Shown in pieces: positions 35,201-48,629 of a DNA stretch of 64,000 bases. The notes beneath the pieces were generated by a model, which did not search any database, was not told the origin of the DNA, and saw only the letters and a program-made list of their open reading frames with translations. The stretch lies in assembly GCF_014898815.1 (NCBI RefSeq), contig NW_026515545.1, forward strand, positions 2,728,001-2,792,000, given 5' to 3'. Source of the stretch: Panonychus citri (Eukaryota; Arthropoda; Arachnida; Trombidiformes; Tetranychidae). The first letter of the stretch is position 1. Each line of letters begins with the position of its first letter. Both the position numbers and the translations under genes were made by a program.

Positions 35201-38200
35201 ACGGAAAGTGACCGGCGGATGAGGAAGTAAAATAATAGATTAACGGTAAAACCAAGTGAACATATTAACTCCCAGTAGAACTGGAAAAATAATGATGACG
35301 ATTTAAGATGAAGATTAAGTCTCATAAAAGGATTTGAAATGAAGTTGTTTTCTCACTCCAAATTGCCCTTATCATCTTCATCTTTTGTGGACTCAAAAAT
35401 TATTCTGGAATTGGTTCAGGATTGTGTACGTTTTGTATATACACATCTCAAGAGAGATCTAGGGTCAGATGATGAGGATGAGGATGGAGAAGACAAGGAA
35501 AGGATGAGCAAGAGAAAAGTTTCTAAAAGAGAATAAGAATTTTTTTTTTCTCTTTTCTCTTTCTCTTCCCTTTTGGTATTTATATTTAACTGATGAAGGG
35601 ACAGTTTACCTATTTTTTTTTTCATTCTTTATCCATTTAATCCAATTGGTGTTCTAACTCATAAAAATAACGGTTCTTAGTTGTTGTTATAATCAATTGT
35701 TTACTCAGTGTTTTTATTAAAGTATAATAGCTTAATATTATTACCTTTATGTTTACCTGATGGCACAAAAGCATGCGAAGCAATTTAAGAGCAATTTAAT
35801 ATCAGGTAAACTTTGGACAACAATTTAAATTATAAATTTTCATGTCGTTTTTATGATTAGAAGGATAAATGATCAACAAGGAGGAAATAATTGACTTGAA
35901 AAGGTAAATTATAAGATGAAGGAGCTAAAAACAAGTGAAAGTGTTTACAAGTTTTTCTTGTGAATCTTTTTTACTTCATGTTGATTACATTTCAGTTTTC
36001 ATCAGTTGAACGATCAATTCAGTTATCATGGAACAGTGAAAAATGAGTGATGAAGATGATAAAATATCTCTCAATTTGATTTGATCAAGATAAAAGATGA
36101 TAACAAGAGGAAGAGGAAGAAGAAAAAAAAATATATATATAAAAGAATTGGAATCAATATTGGAATTGATATTTTCATCATCAGAATCAATTTTCAACAA
36201 AAAGAATCAAGAAAATAACAACAACATGATGATGTTATCATGATGATCATGATGATTATTGAATAAGAATCAATAGAAAAATATATTGACAATCAAACAA
36301 CAGTTTTCACAAAGATTGATTTGAAATGTGAGACATGAGAATTGTAAAATTATCTTGACAATTTGATTTGATTAGAAGATGAAATCGATTGTTGATCAAA
36401 AATGGAAAAGCAAACAATATCATTATCGAAACAATTACAACTTATCAGCTAATTGTTTCCATAGATCGATTGTTGATTATTGATTAATGAACAATAATTA
36501 AAAGGATATTTTGTTTCCTTACACTTTTCTGATTTAATTACCTTGAATGATAGGCTCCTTTTAACACTTAATTGCAATGATTTATTCATTTAATTATATT
36601 ATTAACCTCAGAATGTGTTATTTTTTAAGTGATAGTTACAATGATAATAATAATATAACTTGATTATGGTTAATCTTTTTCACTTGTTAGTTTTTTTTCT
36701 GGTTGTTATTATGTTAGATTATTAAGTTAACTTGAATCAATGTAACAATCAATTGTTCATCTAATCAAAGTTAATATAATAATAATAAAAATCAATATAA
36801 TCATCTGATGGTCAAGAGTTGATTGAGAAATATATTAATCGGTTACACTTTAAAATAATTAGTATCATAATGAAAACAATCAGATAAGTTGATTGTGATG
36901 GATTAGGATTAAGTGATTATATTATCATCATGTTAAAGAAAAGGTATCAACATTTGACCAGAATATTGATCAGATGTGAATGAGAATTGTTAGTTTATTT
37001 TTTTTTCTCGTTGATTCTCAATTGAAATTGTTGTTGATTCTGTTGGTAATTCAGTTATTAACATGATAGTCTAATGCTGGTGAGAGAGAGAGAGAGAGAG
37101 AGAGAGGTGATTGTAATCACAATTGACAGTTAATCAAAGGCATTGGATGTGAATTGAAAATTGAAATTGAGAGGAAAATGTTATGATGAATTTTTTGATT
37201 GTCAAGATTTCCCTTGAGTGTTAATTGTAAACAATAAATATATTAAGTGTTAGTGATGCTGGATAATGATGGTAAAGAATATGGATAAAAGTTGATTAAC
37301 GTTGATTGTTATTGATTGATAAAGACAAGGGATAAACAATCAATGAGATGTTGAACAATTGTAACTAATATATTATTATTATCAATTGTGTTCCCATGTC
37401 ATTCACTGAATTATCAACATGATGATTGGGTAATTTTCAGAATCATCTTGATAACGTTTTTGATACAACAATCTAATTTAATAATAAACAATAAGACCAG
37501 AATGATAAACATAATTTAGACTCGATAACATCATCATAATCATAATCAGTTAATAATCAACATTGTCCTCTTGTTGTTATCGTTGATAATTAAATCAATT
37601 GAAAGGTTAAATCTGTTCACAAAGGTTTAATCATTCATCAGTTAGCATTATCTAAGTTTATTGTTAATTGTTTACACTAATAACTTTTCACAAATAACAA
37701 TTAGTTAATTATCTCCTATTCTAATTGATAATTCAATGTAAATTCATTTTCATTTTCACTAATTAACACAACACTTTCTAATATTATAGCTTTTAACATG
37801 TCAATTAGTTAATTATTTTTGACACTCATTTAACTTGACACCATTATCATCAGTTAATTGCCTATTGATTATGGTATTGTATTAATAGTATAGTAATTGT
37901 AAGATTAATTGATTATCAGCAATGAGAAAATAATCAAATCATCATAATCAATATTTATTAATTGTGGTCAGTTCATTTCTCTCTCTCTCTCTAGATTAAC
38001 AATTAAAATCAATTTGAGATGAAAATTGAAAAGTTAAACATTTCATGTAAATCTAATTGTGGTTTTGTAAATTAGATTTTTATATATTATTGGTTAATCG
38101 CATCTAGAACAGGGTCACACAATTTATGAATGAACCTTAATACAGTTACAATATTTAATGTTTCGAACACCAAAGATTGAATTTACAGAGAAAAGAGAGA

Positions 38201-38373
38201 TTTTGTTTTCATGATGACAATTTCGAGATGGAATACAGAGGATAGAAAATATTGTTTTGTAGTTGAAATGATGAAGGTGATTGTTGAAAAAAAGCTAATT
38301 GTTGATGATTTGGATTCGAGAGCGAAGACAAAGTCATCGCTGAAGGTATTTTGTTGTTGTTAAAATGCGATGA

Positions 38374-38422
<49 letters not shown>

Positions 38423-39147
38423 GTTAGAAGGAGAATATATAAGTTGTAGTAGAGATGAAAACGGGACAAAGGGAAGAAGAGAGATATTGATGAAGATGAT
38501 GACGATGAGAGAGAGAGAGAGAAAGAGAGAAAAAAAGATGATGAGGAGGAAAGAAAGTAGATGAAAACTACTTCTCAACTCTGGCTAGTAAATTGGATGT
38601 TGCACAAAAAAAGGAGGATAAGATGAATTGGCTAATTTGATCGGTGATCTATTCAGCTCTCATTTGATCGATTTCAAGCAAGTTTATCGATCAAATTAAT
38701 TCATATTCAAATATAATAATAATACATTTTCTGTTGGTTTTATACTTTATATAATATATAACTTTAGGGTATAGGGAAGAGGAAGAAAAAAAGACAGAGA
38801 AAAAAAAGCTAAGGAAGAAGAGAGTGTGAGAGAGAGAAGGAGGGAGAATATTATTCTGCAGGGTGATTTTGGGTGTAAAGTGGAGTGTATATTTATATTA
38901 TATATATTTATGTATATTATTTATAAGCATTGTATATGAGGGTTGTTTGTGTACTTGTAAATATTTTGTATGATTTTGTAGTTAATTCAAGATTCTGATT
39001 CATAGCGTAGGTGAGAATGGATTTATCCAAAGCTGGTAATTGATTGTTATTGTTGTTGTTTCTTTTTGTTTTCAAAGTTGATCATTATTTTTTTTTACTT
39101 GACATTAAAACGGCTCGAATTGATGGTTCGATTTTTTAGATTTTCAT
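29205..39147. other. 9.9-kb gene-free region between Phox2 and KDM5
   Basis: I find no supportable exon on either strand. The region is AT-rich, with many GAT/ATC and (CT)n/(GA)n tracts (for example 37081-37106, 38380-38420, 38510-38530) and recurrent TCCTCATC motifs. It should contain the Phox2 promoter and distal elements, and the KDM5 3' UTR at its right end. Confidence 0.55.
38379..38420. repeat. (GA)n microsatellite
   Basis: About 40 bp of GA dinucleotides. It generates the Leu/Ser- and Arg/Glu-rich spurious ORFs around it. Confidence 0.9.
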
Positions 39148-42100
39148 TTACACTGCTTTCTTGAGCTTTTTGGTTTTCATCATGCTGTTCATTTCATCCC
39201 CTTCTAAGCTCATGTCATTGGTGTAATTGGTTATCGATGAGTTTCTACCTAAAAGTTCAACCTTGAGTCTCTTTAAAATTGATAGATTTTCTCTCTTCTT
39301 TGCTTGTTCTAACATTCTTCTTTGCACTTTTGATTGTTCTTTCATATCTTCGATTAAGGAGGACAATTGTTCATAAACATTGGTGTTTGTTGGAAAAAAT
39401 TGGATCTTTGCTTCTTCGGATAAATTTTGGACTTCCGCGAGGTGGACTACTTCCTCTGTATCTCCATTTAGAACTTTTTGCACTTTCATTATCCATTCGT
39501 CGTAGATGTTAATTCGCTCCTTCAATTTTTTCATCATTTCTGGAAATTCTTCTAAACCATGACGATATTTAAGGATATGTTGAGATGGTGTGCACTTTTT
39601 ACACAACTTGTCCTTATGAATTAGACAAACAAATTTATCTGCAATTAAAAGGAAAGTGAAAAAAACAAATAATTAGTAAGATAATTATATATATTGAAAA
39701 TGAACAACAATCGAATCCATAGAATGTACCAAACTCCATAGAAGATACGAGAAGCTTGAATGGATTGGATAATAATAAGTCAATTATAATAAAATGATCA
39801 AAGAAATGAAATAATACAAAGTAATTACAGTTAAACTGTTAAAAAGATGAAACAAATTAATCATGAGGTTACGTGAGTAAATGTAATATAAGGACGAGAT
39901 TTGTAATGATTTAAAACAAGTATTAATGTAAAAGATGCAATTAAATTGATTAATTGACTATTGAGAGAGTGAATGAAAGGTAAATAAAAAGATTTGGAAA
40001 CAAAAAAAGTTGAAACATATTGAATTTCCTGTAATGTAATTGTTAACAACAACTATTCAATGAGATCTAATTGGAACACAGTTTTAACGGAAACTTGGAT
40101 ACTTTTGTTTGAGACTAAATGGAAAATTAAACTTTGTTATGTTAACAAATGAAAAACGAACTGAATAATCAAGTTGAAAACATTCATTTTCAAGTGAATT
40201 GAGAATTAAATTGTTCTCACCTGATTTACATTGACACGAAAGAGATGACAAGTAACATGTAGTTCGACAATAATAACATTGTCTTTCATCATCGGCTAAT
40301 GCTTCAAATACCATTTGTTCAGTTTGTATGATACCCCAATCGTCTAATTGGCTTCTAAGGTGTGTCTCTTTCTTAACCATTTCCAGCATATCATCATATG
40401 TTGCAGATGCAATGGCTATATCTAATTCATCAGCTATAAACGCCATTCTACATATAAGTTCATCGTGACTAAAAACGGGATAACGCTGAAGCATAGCATA
40501 GTGATCTACACAAATTCTGCCCATTGATATCCATTCAGATGGCGCAAAATTAACAGCTTCAGCTAAATTTAATCCTTGATTAAAACCAGCGTGATACGCT
40601 CGTGGAAATGTAACCACAAATTCGCCGGCTTGTTGATTTGTCCGATAAATCTGTCAAAAGGTAAAATGAGATAAAATTAGTAACTAATGAAAAGAAGCAA
40701 TAAGATTGATAATAATAATCAGCATGATACTTACAGGTACGTCAGATTTCATCAGAATATTTGGATTACATATCGTCACAAGTTGGTGTAAGAGATCAGG
40801 TTGTGAATCGAAAAGTTCGGGAGCTACTTGTTTCATTGCGTCTTCGAATTTTTCAGCAGCATCACCAGGGACTCCATACCAAGTTTTGGCTTCGCCCCAA
40901 TGGAGGTAGTTAATTGAATAGGACCAATGATCCTCATTGTGCCAGCAAAATGTTGAGAAACACATGCCAACATATCTATCAAAATAGACAAAGAATTATC
41001 CAAAAAATTAGTTCTCTTGCTTGTGTGTAAATTAGTCCACAAAATGATTACTGATTATTAATCGCCAATAACAAGTAAATCAATTATTAGATGTGCTATT
41101 GATTAAAATTAACTTACATCCATGGAACTATCATTCCACTAATATTTGAATTGATATATTTGAAAACACTTCCTTCGAGAATAGGTAAATTGTTGAGATT
41201 CCAAGGATGATCAATATATTCAAGATCTGCTGGTGAGATGAATTTTGACTTTTTAGTCGGAAAACCTGAGCCGAAATCATTGGTGTGGAGATCAGCTCCA
41301 TATTCAACTGTAACTGATTCATCCATGGAGGACACAAGTCTCCAAAATTCTTTTTCTACTCGAGATAGTGGAACCATCTATAAGAAAAAAATCAAAACAA
41401 CAAGAAAGAAAGAAAGAATGAATGAAAGAAAGAAGAAAATACAAATAAAAAATGAAATTAGAAAACAAGGTCATCTAGAGGTGAATTGGAGGAAGTTCAA
41501 ATTAATTGATTAAAGATTAAATTGATTCAATTACATGTGGTGGTAAACGGAAATAGTCCGCTTTAAATTGGTCTGCCATTTCACCAAAATCAGCTAATGT
41601 ATAATCTCGTTGACTTTGGGCGAAGCCGAACTCATGTGTAAATGGTTGTGGCTGATTTTGTACAAAGGAGGCTACACAACGGGGACAATGCCAAACACCT
41701 AATGGATTAGGATTAAGCGAGAGAGAAACAAAAAATAAGATTAGCAATACATACAAATAGATTTTGATTTTTCCCATTATTTCTGACGAAAACAAAATCT
41801 AATCAAAATGCATCATATTAGTGAATAACCATGAACTAGATTGATGCTAATTGAAAACTCGTGTCCATGTACTTGAATAAATTTTAATAACATACCCGTC
41901 GGCATATTGTTAAGAGGAGGAATAAGACAGTAAAGGTGAAATAAGTGATCACAACCCGCACACCTAAGCAATTGATGGGAGAATGTATTTTCATTACAAA
42001 GAGTGCAAATCTAATATTGAGAAGACAAAAGAAGAAAAAATGTAGAGAGAGAGAGAGAGAGAAAATTTGATTAGTTCGAAGTAAAGAACAAATTAAATCG

Positions 42101-44237
42101 ATTGTATAATTTTCATCAATTAAATTTGACGAACTTGATTTTTTCCATTGGTGATTTCTTTTCCATTCTTATCCTGAGTTTTAGTCTTTGATGAGTCTTG
42201 AGATGAGAAACCAGGCATCTTAGGTCCAGCTCCATATACTTGTAGTCTTTGTAATTCTGAAAAAGGACAAGAAAACAGACCTGAACTGTCTGTGTAAAAT
42301 TGACTATTCAACTAAAATCTCATCTAAGATGAAATTTTGTATAATTATTTCATGATAAAAAAAAATTTTACACCCTGATAATTATAGATATATATTTATA
42401 TATAAACTCATCTATCATTTAATAAGTGACAAACCTTTGTCCACCCTTGGATAACTAGTTCTACGCCTTTGTCCTTGTTGAGTTTGCATTCGATGAGCAA
42501 GCCTTCTAGGTGATGGTCGAAGTTGAATCGGCTCATGTTTATCTTCCTCTTCTTCTTCATCTTTAGATTCTTCACAATCGGTTGTTTCGTCTTCATTAAA
42601 ATCACTTATACGAGAATTAGGAGCACCATCAGGTCGACCATTAAGTCGAGCCTGTCTGCTTAGGTCAACATTTAAATTATAAGTTATTGGTCTTCCAACT
42701 CGACGTGGAGATGTCCGTAATTGTTTACTTTCTTTTTCCACTTTAAGATTTTTGTTAATGATTGGACCTGAGGGTACAGAGGTTGGAGTTGATGGTGGTG
42801 GTAAAGGTGAAGGTCCTTTAAAGGACGACATGCAAGATTCTTCAGAGTTACTAATACCATGAGAAGAACCTTCTTTGTCCAAGATAAAAGTAGATTTTAA
42901 ACAATCACCATCATTTGATTCTAAATTAACAGGTTCTGTCTTTATTTTAGGCTTTTCAAATTCCACGGTGATTGGTGTTCCTTCATTGAGTGTTCCATTA
43001 TTATTATTGTTATTATTATTAGAATTGTCAACATTTGGTTTGATATCATGAGTAACTTTGACTCCAGGGATTTTAAGATCACCGCCAATTGTGGCACCAC
43101 TAAGGAATACATCGAATGGATATAAGATGCGCTCGTAGTGTTGACGTAATAGAGATGATATTGTACCCTTATTGTTGGGATTTACTGTAGTTTGTATAGA
43201 TGATGATAGTAGAGTAACCAAAAATGGGTGTAGCAAGATGCAAGAGTAGAGGGAGAGAGAAAGAGAAAGAGGGAGAAATTAGTAAAGATGAGCCATGATG
43301 GAATAATTTATGTATTAAAAGTGAAAACACTTACAGTTAAAATTCATGCGACTTGCAACTTTGGACCATTTTCTTTCTCTTGTACATGTTTCAAAGCCTC
43401 CTTCTTCTGCGACAACTTTATGTAACGAGTAGAGATCAAGAACTTTCCTTTCAACTGTCGGTAATTTAAAAGGTGCTCCCTGAATAGGAAAATAAAATTA
43501 CAAGAGAAAAGAGGTTAGGTTAATGTGACCATTGTAAAAGTAGTAACAAGATAAACAAAAAAAAATAGGAAAGGAGAGAGAGAAGGTCAAATGTACAGTC
43601 GATAGTAAATACTGGACACAGTTAGTCAATCAGTCTTAATGGTGATCAATCTGAGGGCAATAATCCCCCTCAATTGATTAACCAGTTAACTGATGAGCAA
43701 AAATATAAGTAAATGTAGACAATAATTAAATAACAGGGCATAAAAATAAGATAATCAAAATAATCAAAATGACACAAATCATTTGAGCTGTGTCACCCTT
43801 AATCTTTGACCTTATATATAACCTTATAAGGTTTTGTGACCAAAAAGTCAAGATTATTTTGGATAAATAAATGATAGTAATGATAATTATAATAATCAAT
43901 TCCAATAAAGGTTCCTACCTTAACTTTGTCTTTGGTCAAGGTTCCCTTTAAAGGGCAAGTTTGTAAAAAAAAGAGAAAAGCAAATGAAACAAATGAATTT
44001 GTAGAAATATAAAAAAGTTGACAGAAACCTCAAATTAATAACGGAGATTAAAGATTAGTGAATTAGAGATTAGGGATAGACAACAATATGGGTTAAGAGA
44101 TTTTGAAAAATATCGTTAGTTTGCAACAATAGGAAAAAAAGAATAGATTTGGACAGTTATTAATAAAAACAGTTTGAATTATGAGAGATGCTAATAATGG
44201 GAAGAAAGAGAGTGGGAGAGGGATGATAGAGATAGGT

Positions 44238-44268
<31 letters not shown>

Positions 44269-45210
44269 AAGAGAGAAGGGGGAGTTTGAAGAATGGAAAG
44301 AGAAAGAAAGAGAGAGAGAGAGAAGACAGACAAAGGAAGATTTTTTTTAGAGCTAACAGAAAATGATGAATATGGAGATAGAGGTGATACACAAAGGGTG
44401 ACAGAAAATTGAGTAACATTCACAACTGAATAAATAGGTGAAAATGAAGTTTCATTCATGAAAATTGAAGAGAAAAATTATAGGGAAAATCATGATGAGA
44501 TAATTATTGATAAAGAATCGTAAGTGAGAAAGAAACAAATTCGCTTCAACAGAAATAGAACACGAGATGGAGAGATAGATTACTTGTTGACAAGAAAATT
44601 CTTTTCTTTTTTCTCAGTAATATTATTTTTTTACTTGCACAAGTAAAACGAAATAAAAATTACCTGTAAATCCCAATATTTGATTATTTGTTCCAAAAAA
44701 TTTAATTTAACCCGTGTCTGTGCTTCCAATTCATTTAGTCGTTGAACCCTCGGGGTGAATCGAAATTTTTCAACATCAACCGCAAATGGAGGTTGAAAAG
44801 ACTGTTGCAAGAAAAAAAGAAACAAAATTAACAGAAGAAAAAAAACAATTAAAAGAATGAGAAATTTAAAAGGAGGAAACAACATTAAATAAATTAGTTG
44901 TCATAATCATGATAATGGGATAAGTGTGAATGTGAATCAACATGAAAATAAATGAAGAAAATCATCTGAACCTGAGAAAGAAAGAGAGAGAGAGAGAAAG
45001 ACACACACACACACTACCACCATTGTTATGAGAAAATAAAAAAAGACTCTAAATACTTACAGGGGGTGGTATGATTTTACAGATTCCATGTTTTTCAGCT
45101 AATGGTCTTATTTTAGAAATATACTCGAGCGGACCTTTGATAAAATCCTCTTCTGATGGACGAAATATGGGTGCCTCGGCTGGTGCAATGAATTCTGTTC
45201 CTGGTCCCAT
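39148..45210 (-). CDS. KDM5: KDM5/Lid-family histone H3K4 demethylase, short form
   Basis: Eleven exons (45061-45210, 44664-44801, 43335-43479, 42435-43184, 42135-42256, 41896-42010, 41535-41698, 41118-41377, 40735-40975, 40221-40650, 39148-39638) give 1001 residues in frame. In order: JmjN (EAPIFRPSEEDF, about 11-50), ARID (about 75-170, ending SLLRQHYERILYPF), an acidic linker with RRVGRPITYNL, PHD1 (436-480), JmjC (about 600-770) with Fe ligands in FCWHNEDHW and YHAGFNQG, and the C5HC2 finger (about 825-870). KDM5 removes di- and trimethyl marks from H3K4. The stop comes about 110 residues into the PLU-1 region, so PHD2 and PHD3 are absent. Donors of exons 4 and 5 are GTTTGT and GTTCGT. 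Confidence 0.92.
43480..44663 (-). other. KDM5 intron 3 (1.2 kb)
   Basis: The longest KDM5 intron. It contains (GA)n runs at 44237-44265 and 44304-44322. No exon evidence was found inside. Confidence 0.6.
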
Positions 45211-45918
45211 CCAAAATGCCTGGATTATTACACTATGTGTGTAATCAAACCCTTTGTCAAATCAATTTTCGGTTTTTATTTATTTTTGGTTTTCTCCTGA
45301 TAAACACAATTCCAGGAAGAGTTAAAATGAGTTGATTAACATCTAATTAAACCAAATTAATAAATTACACTTATTGTTTTAAAAGATTATCGATAAAAAT
45401 GAAACACAAAAATTGGACATTAATGTTTAGTCTTATTTTTAAATGGCTACCAAGTCAAAGTCTCTCTTTCTTTTCTTCTCTTTCTCTTTCCTCTCTCCGA
45501 CGCCATCTGGTGGTTACAACTAGAAAAAAACTTTTTCTTTTTCTATTGTTTACATTTTGAAAAATTCTTTTTCTTTCAATTAATTTTGTCTTTTAATTTA
45601 ATTCCATCTTCTTCTTTTTTTTTCTATTAATTTCTCATCGATTTTTTTATTTAATTGTTGTGTTAATTTTCTTCTCTCGCATCATTTGGAGAGAATCTTA
45701 GAAACTGTGTAAGTATTAATCACTTTTTGGTAGAATTAGTTTAATCTCTTGGTTACATGTGGTAGTGAATTTTTTTTATTATTATTTTGTTAATTTTTTT
45801 TATTTAAAGTAAATTTTGATTGAATTGTTTGAGATTTATTTTATCTGTTATATTGTTGTTTTTGTTTCCATTTGATTGTTTTCTAATTGATTCGTTTTTG
45901 TTTTTCATTTACAGAGAA
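45211..45918. promoter_or_regulatory. Divergent KDM5/CCDC137 promoter with a 5' UTR intron
   Basis: 708 bp between divergent start codons. On the plus strand a GTAAGT donor at 45709 and a TTTACAG acceptor ending at 45914 define a likely 206-nt intron in the 5' UTR of the CCDC137-like gene, with the ATG four bases after the acceptor. The GC-richer patch CCGACGCCATCTGGTGG (45498-45514) is a candidate core promoter site. Confidence 0.55.
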
Positions 45919-46624
45919 ATGGTTCATGCAAGGTATGCTAAAAGTAGTAAACATAAGAAGTTGAAAAGTGTTGATCCTGCTTATAAAACGCATTCGCAGC
46001 CGATTTCTAGTGCGAGAAAATCTAAGAAAAAAGCTCTAAGGGAAAAAGCGAGAGTAAAAAAATTGGCCGAGCAACATGTTCCTAAAAGAATGGCCGCTTT
46101 AATGGACATGGATGGTGAAGATTTTGAGGAGGAGAAACCAAAAAGAAAAAGAAAATCAAAATATGGACAATCTTTATTGAAAGGTAATTAGTTTATTGAA
46201 TTTTTTAATTGTCACACATTTAGATTGTTGTGTGTGTGAGAGAGAGAGAGAGGGAAAAAGCAAAGATTAATAAAGATTGTTTCGTCTTCTAGTTACTACT
46301 AATATGGATGATGGAGATACTATTGGTGCCACTCGACCTCTCAAATCGATACCCGAGACTCTGCAACAAGGTCCATATGAAAGTCAACACTCATTTTTAA
46401 AACGATTGGATAAATTATGCAATAAAGTTCGTGGTGAAACTAAAATTGAAGCAAAATATAATTTGGGAGATAAAGTTGAAAAGGATGAAACCAAGACAAG
46501 TAACAAAATATTGAGACGACGAGAACGAGATAAGAAACGAAAATCTAAGAAAAAAAGAAACCGAGGCCAAAAGGATGACAACGATTTCCCGAAAACCGAA
46601 TCAAATATATTTTTGCCTGCATAA
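45919..46624 (+). CDS. CCDC137: CCDC137-like lysine-rich nucleolar protein
   Basis: Two exons (45919-46183 and 46293-46624) give 198 residues. The protein is very basic. It has Lys/Arg-rich N- and C-terminal runs and a middle segment, RPLKSIPETLQQGPYESQHS followed by FLKRLDKLCNKVRGETK, that resembles the conserved block of CCDC137 (VPKFKQRKGES---IHRM). Human CCDC137 is longer (about 290 residues) and is a nucleolar/chromosome-periphery protein reported to affect retinoic-acid receptor localisation. The Lys/Arg clusters fit nuclear or nucleolar targeting. The match is from memory and limited to one block, so the family call is moderate. The gene converges on NDUFA5, with 85 bp between stops. 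Confidence 0.6.
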
Positions 46625-46709
46625 ACACAGTATAATTGTTATTATTAAACTATTATTTTGGTTCAACTAATTCAATAACAAGAACAATTTTGTTATTCTT
46701 TTAACTGGT

Positions 46710-47247
46710 TTAAACAACCGGCCATTTCCATTGGGTTTCTGATGGTGTTTTAACTAAAGGTTCCCAAACCTTATACTTTGCCATATTTCGAGCACATTTT
46801 AATTCATCCTCTGCGTGCCAAATCAATTCCTCCATTTGTAGTTTATATTTGGTCTCCATTCTCCTGTGATCAGGATCTTCTTCAAGATAAGCCAATCTTT
46901 CATTAATCAACTTCTCGGTGTGATTTCTATACCCAGATTCCTTTGGCATCGTTTGAACAACACTCAATATCCTCCTGTAGACGATAGATAAAGCCTGAAA
47001 CCAGAAAATCACAATTAAATCAAAATCATCAGCAATTGAATCACAAAAATCAAACCAAAGAAAAAAAAATTAAATCTCTTCACATGCCAAAGAAACAAAA
47101 CAAAATTAGACTTACCTGAACAGGCTTCTCAATAACAGCTAATCCAGCAAGTTTAGTCGTTGACTGGAATAGATTAATAGTCACAGATTAGTCATAAAAT
47201 AATTAAATTGCAAATGATTTAATTCTTACCTTTAAAACAGCAGACAT
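46710..47247 (-). CDS. NDUFA5: NADH:ubiquinone oxidoreductase subunit A5 (B13)
   Basis: Three exons (47230-47247, 47116-47163, 46710-46994) give 116 residues, the same length as human NDUFA5. Recognisable segments are TTKLAGLAVIEKP, YRRILSVVQTMPKESGYRNH, ERLAYLEEDPD and the C-terminal WEPLVKTPSETQWKWPV. The first coding exon is only 18 nt (MSAVLK). NDUFA5 is an accessory subunit of the matrix arm of respiratory complex I. Confidence 0.94.
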
Positions 47248-48629
47248 AATGATTAACTTAATTGAACAAAAATGTAAACAATAACCTTCAATTCAAAGCA
47301 AAATTTGCTAAGAAAATGAATAAGTTCGGGGATCGTATTCTCATTAAAAGATGTTTTTTGTACTTGGATTGAAAATATTTCGATTTCTTTTTTGAACTGA
47401 GCTGTTTAAGGAAATTTTAATCGAAGGTAGAATCTAATTAACATATAGAATATGGATACACTTGATTGGCACATTTATAGAAATGATTATAATGATTAAT
47501 TGTCTGGGCTTCGATCAAGAAACGAAAATTGTTCATGATGAAAATTTCCGGATTCGGTTTTTTTGTGAGTTCGAAATAGAAAATTTTATAACGACATTAT
47601 AATAGCATTGCCTTGGATCTTCAATTTGGTGGATGGTCTAATTGTGCTTAAATTGGTTCTTATTTCTCGCTCAATATTGTTCAATCGATTCAGAATTCAC
47701 CTTAGTGATAAATAGAATCGCCATTCACTAATATCATCGAACTCTCTTTCGTGGTGTCTTTGATAACCATCTAAAGATCAATCTCAAGGTCGAAAAAAGT
47801 TCTAACTATAAAGGTCATTGCTTGGAATCCTTAAAATCAATTAATTTCAATTAAAAGAAAGTCAATTCAAATGAAATAAAAGACGAAAATTGTTCATATT
47901 TAAATAAGAACAAAAAACAACGAATTTCAATGATTAGCAATTAATCTGATTTCCAATGGAAAATTTCAATTGAATTCATGTGATTTGAAAGGTTTCAGAA
48001 CTATTATCATGATATCAGCATGTTGATTGAAAGTTCATTTCATCAGATTGATAATTAATATTTAATTAATACACTTGAACCCATTCTAAGTTCAAGTTGA
48101 TCAAAAGGAATTAGCAAAATAATACTTTCAATGCATAACTAAATCAACTAATATGTAATCATTGATCAGGTTTCCACCTTAATTATCAACGTAATCAGAG
48201 CACCAATGAGATATTTGGAAATGTCCATGTAAATATGATCAAAGTTTCATTGACACTTTCATCAAAATCTTGATTACTCTTAATCATTAACCTGATGATT
48301 ACTATTAGTGAGTAAGAAAAAAAAATTAAATTCATAACTATGATAATCACTTAATCAAAGTTGATCAACTTTCGACGCATGTTAACTAATCACAATTAAC
48401 GTTTCTCCATTCATTGGTAGTAGTACTTAATGGTCAACTCAGAGAGAAAATTAAATCAGTAGTAAATTGAGTCTAATTGTGTTAACATAATTCAAAGATG
48501 ATTTATTTTTAATTTCCAATTGTAATTGTTTACTAAATTACTTTGTTCTCATCACAAGCAAACCAACAATCAACCGAAAACTTTGCTCTTTGATTGGAGA
48601 GAAAAAGAAAATCAGTTTAATTGTTAATC
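47248..48629. other. NDUFA5/GPCR intergenic region
   Basis: AT-rich, with no ORF or repeat I can support. It contains the NDUFA5 promoter and the GPCR upstream region. Confidence 0.45.

Noticed and set aside
29205..38200. Possible second homeobox or other gene upstream of Phox2
   Set aside because: I looked for WFQNRR-type and other conserved blocks on both strands and found none.
38209..38469. Minus-strand ORF with a Gln/Ser/Phe-rich C-terminal half downstream of KDM5
   Set aside because: It overlaps a GA microsatellite, has no recognisable domain and does not join KDM5 in a sensible way.
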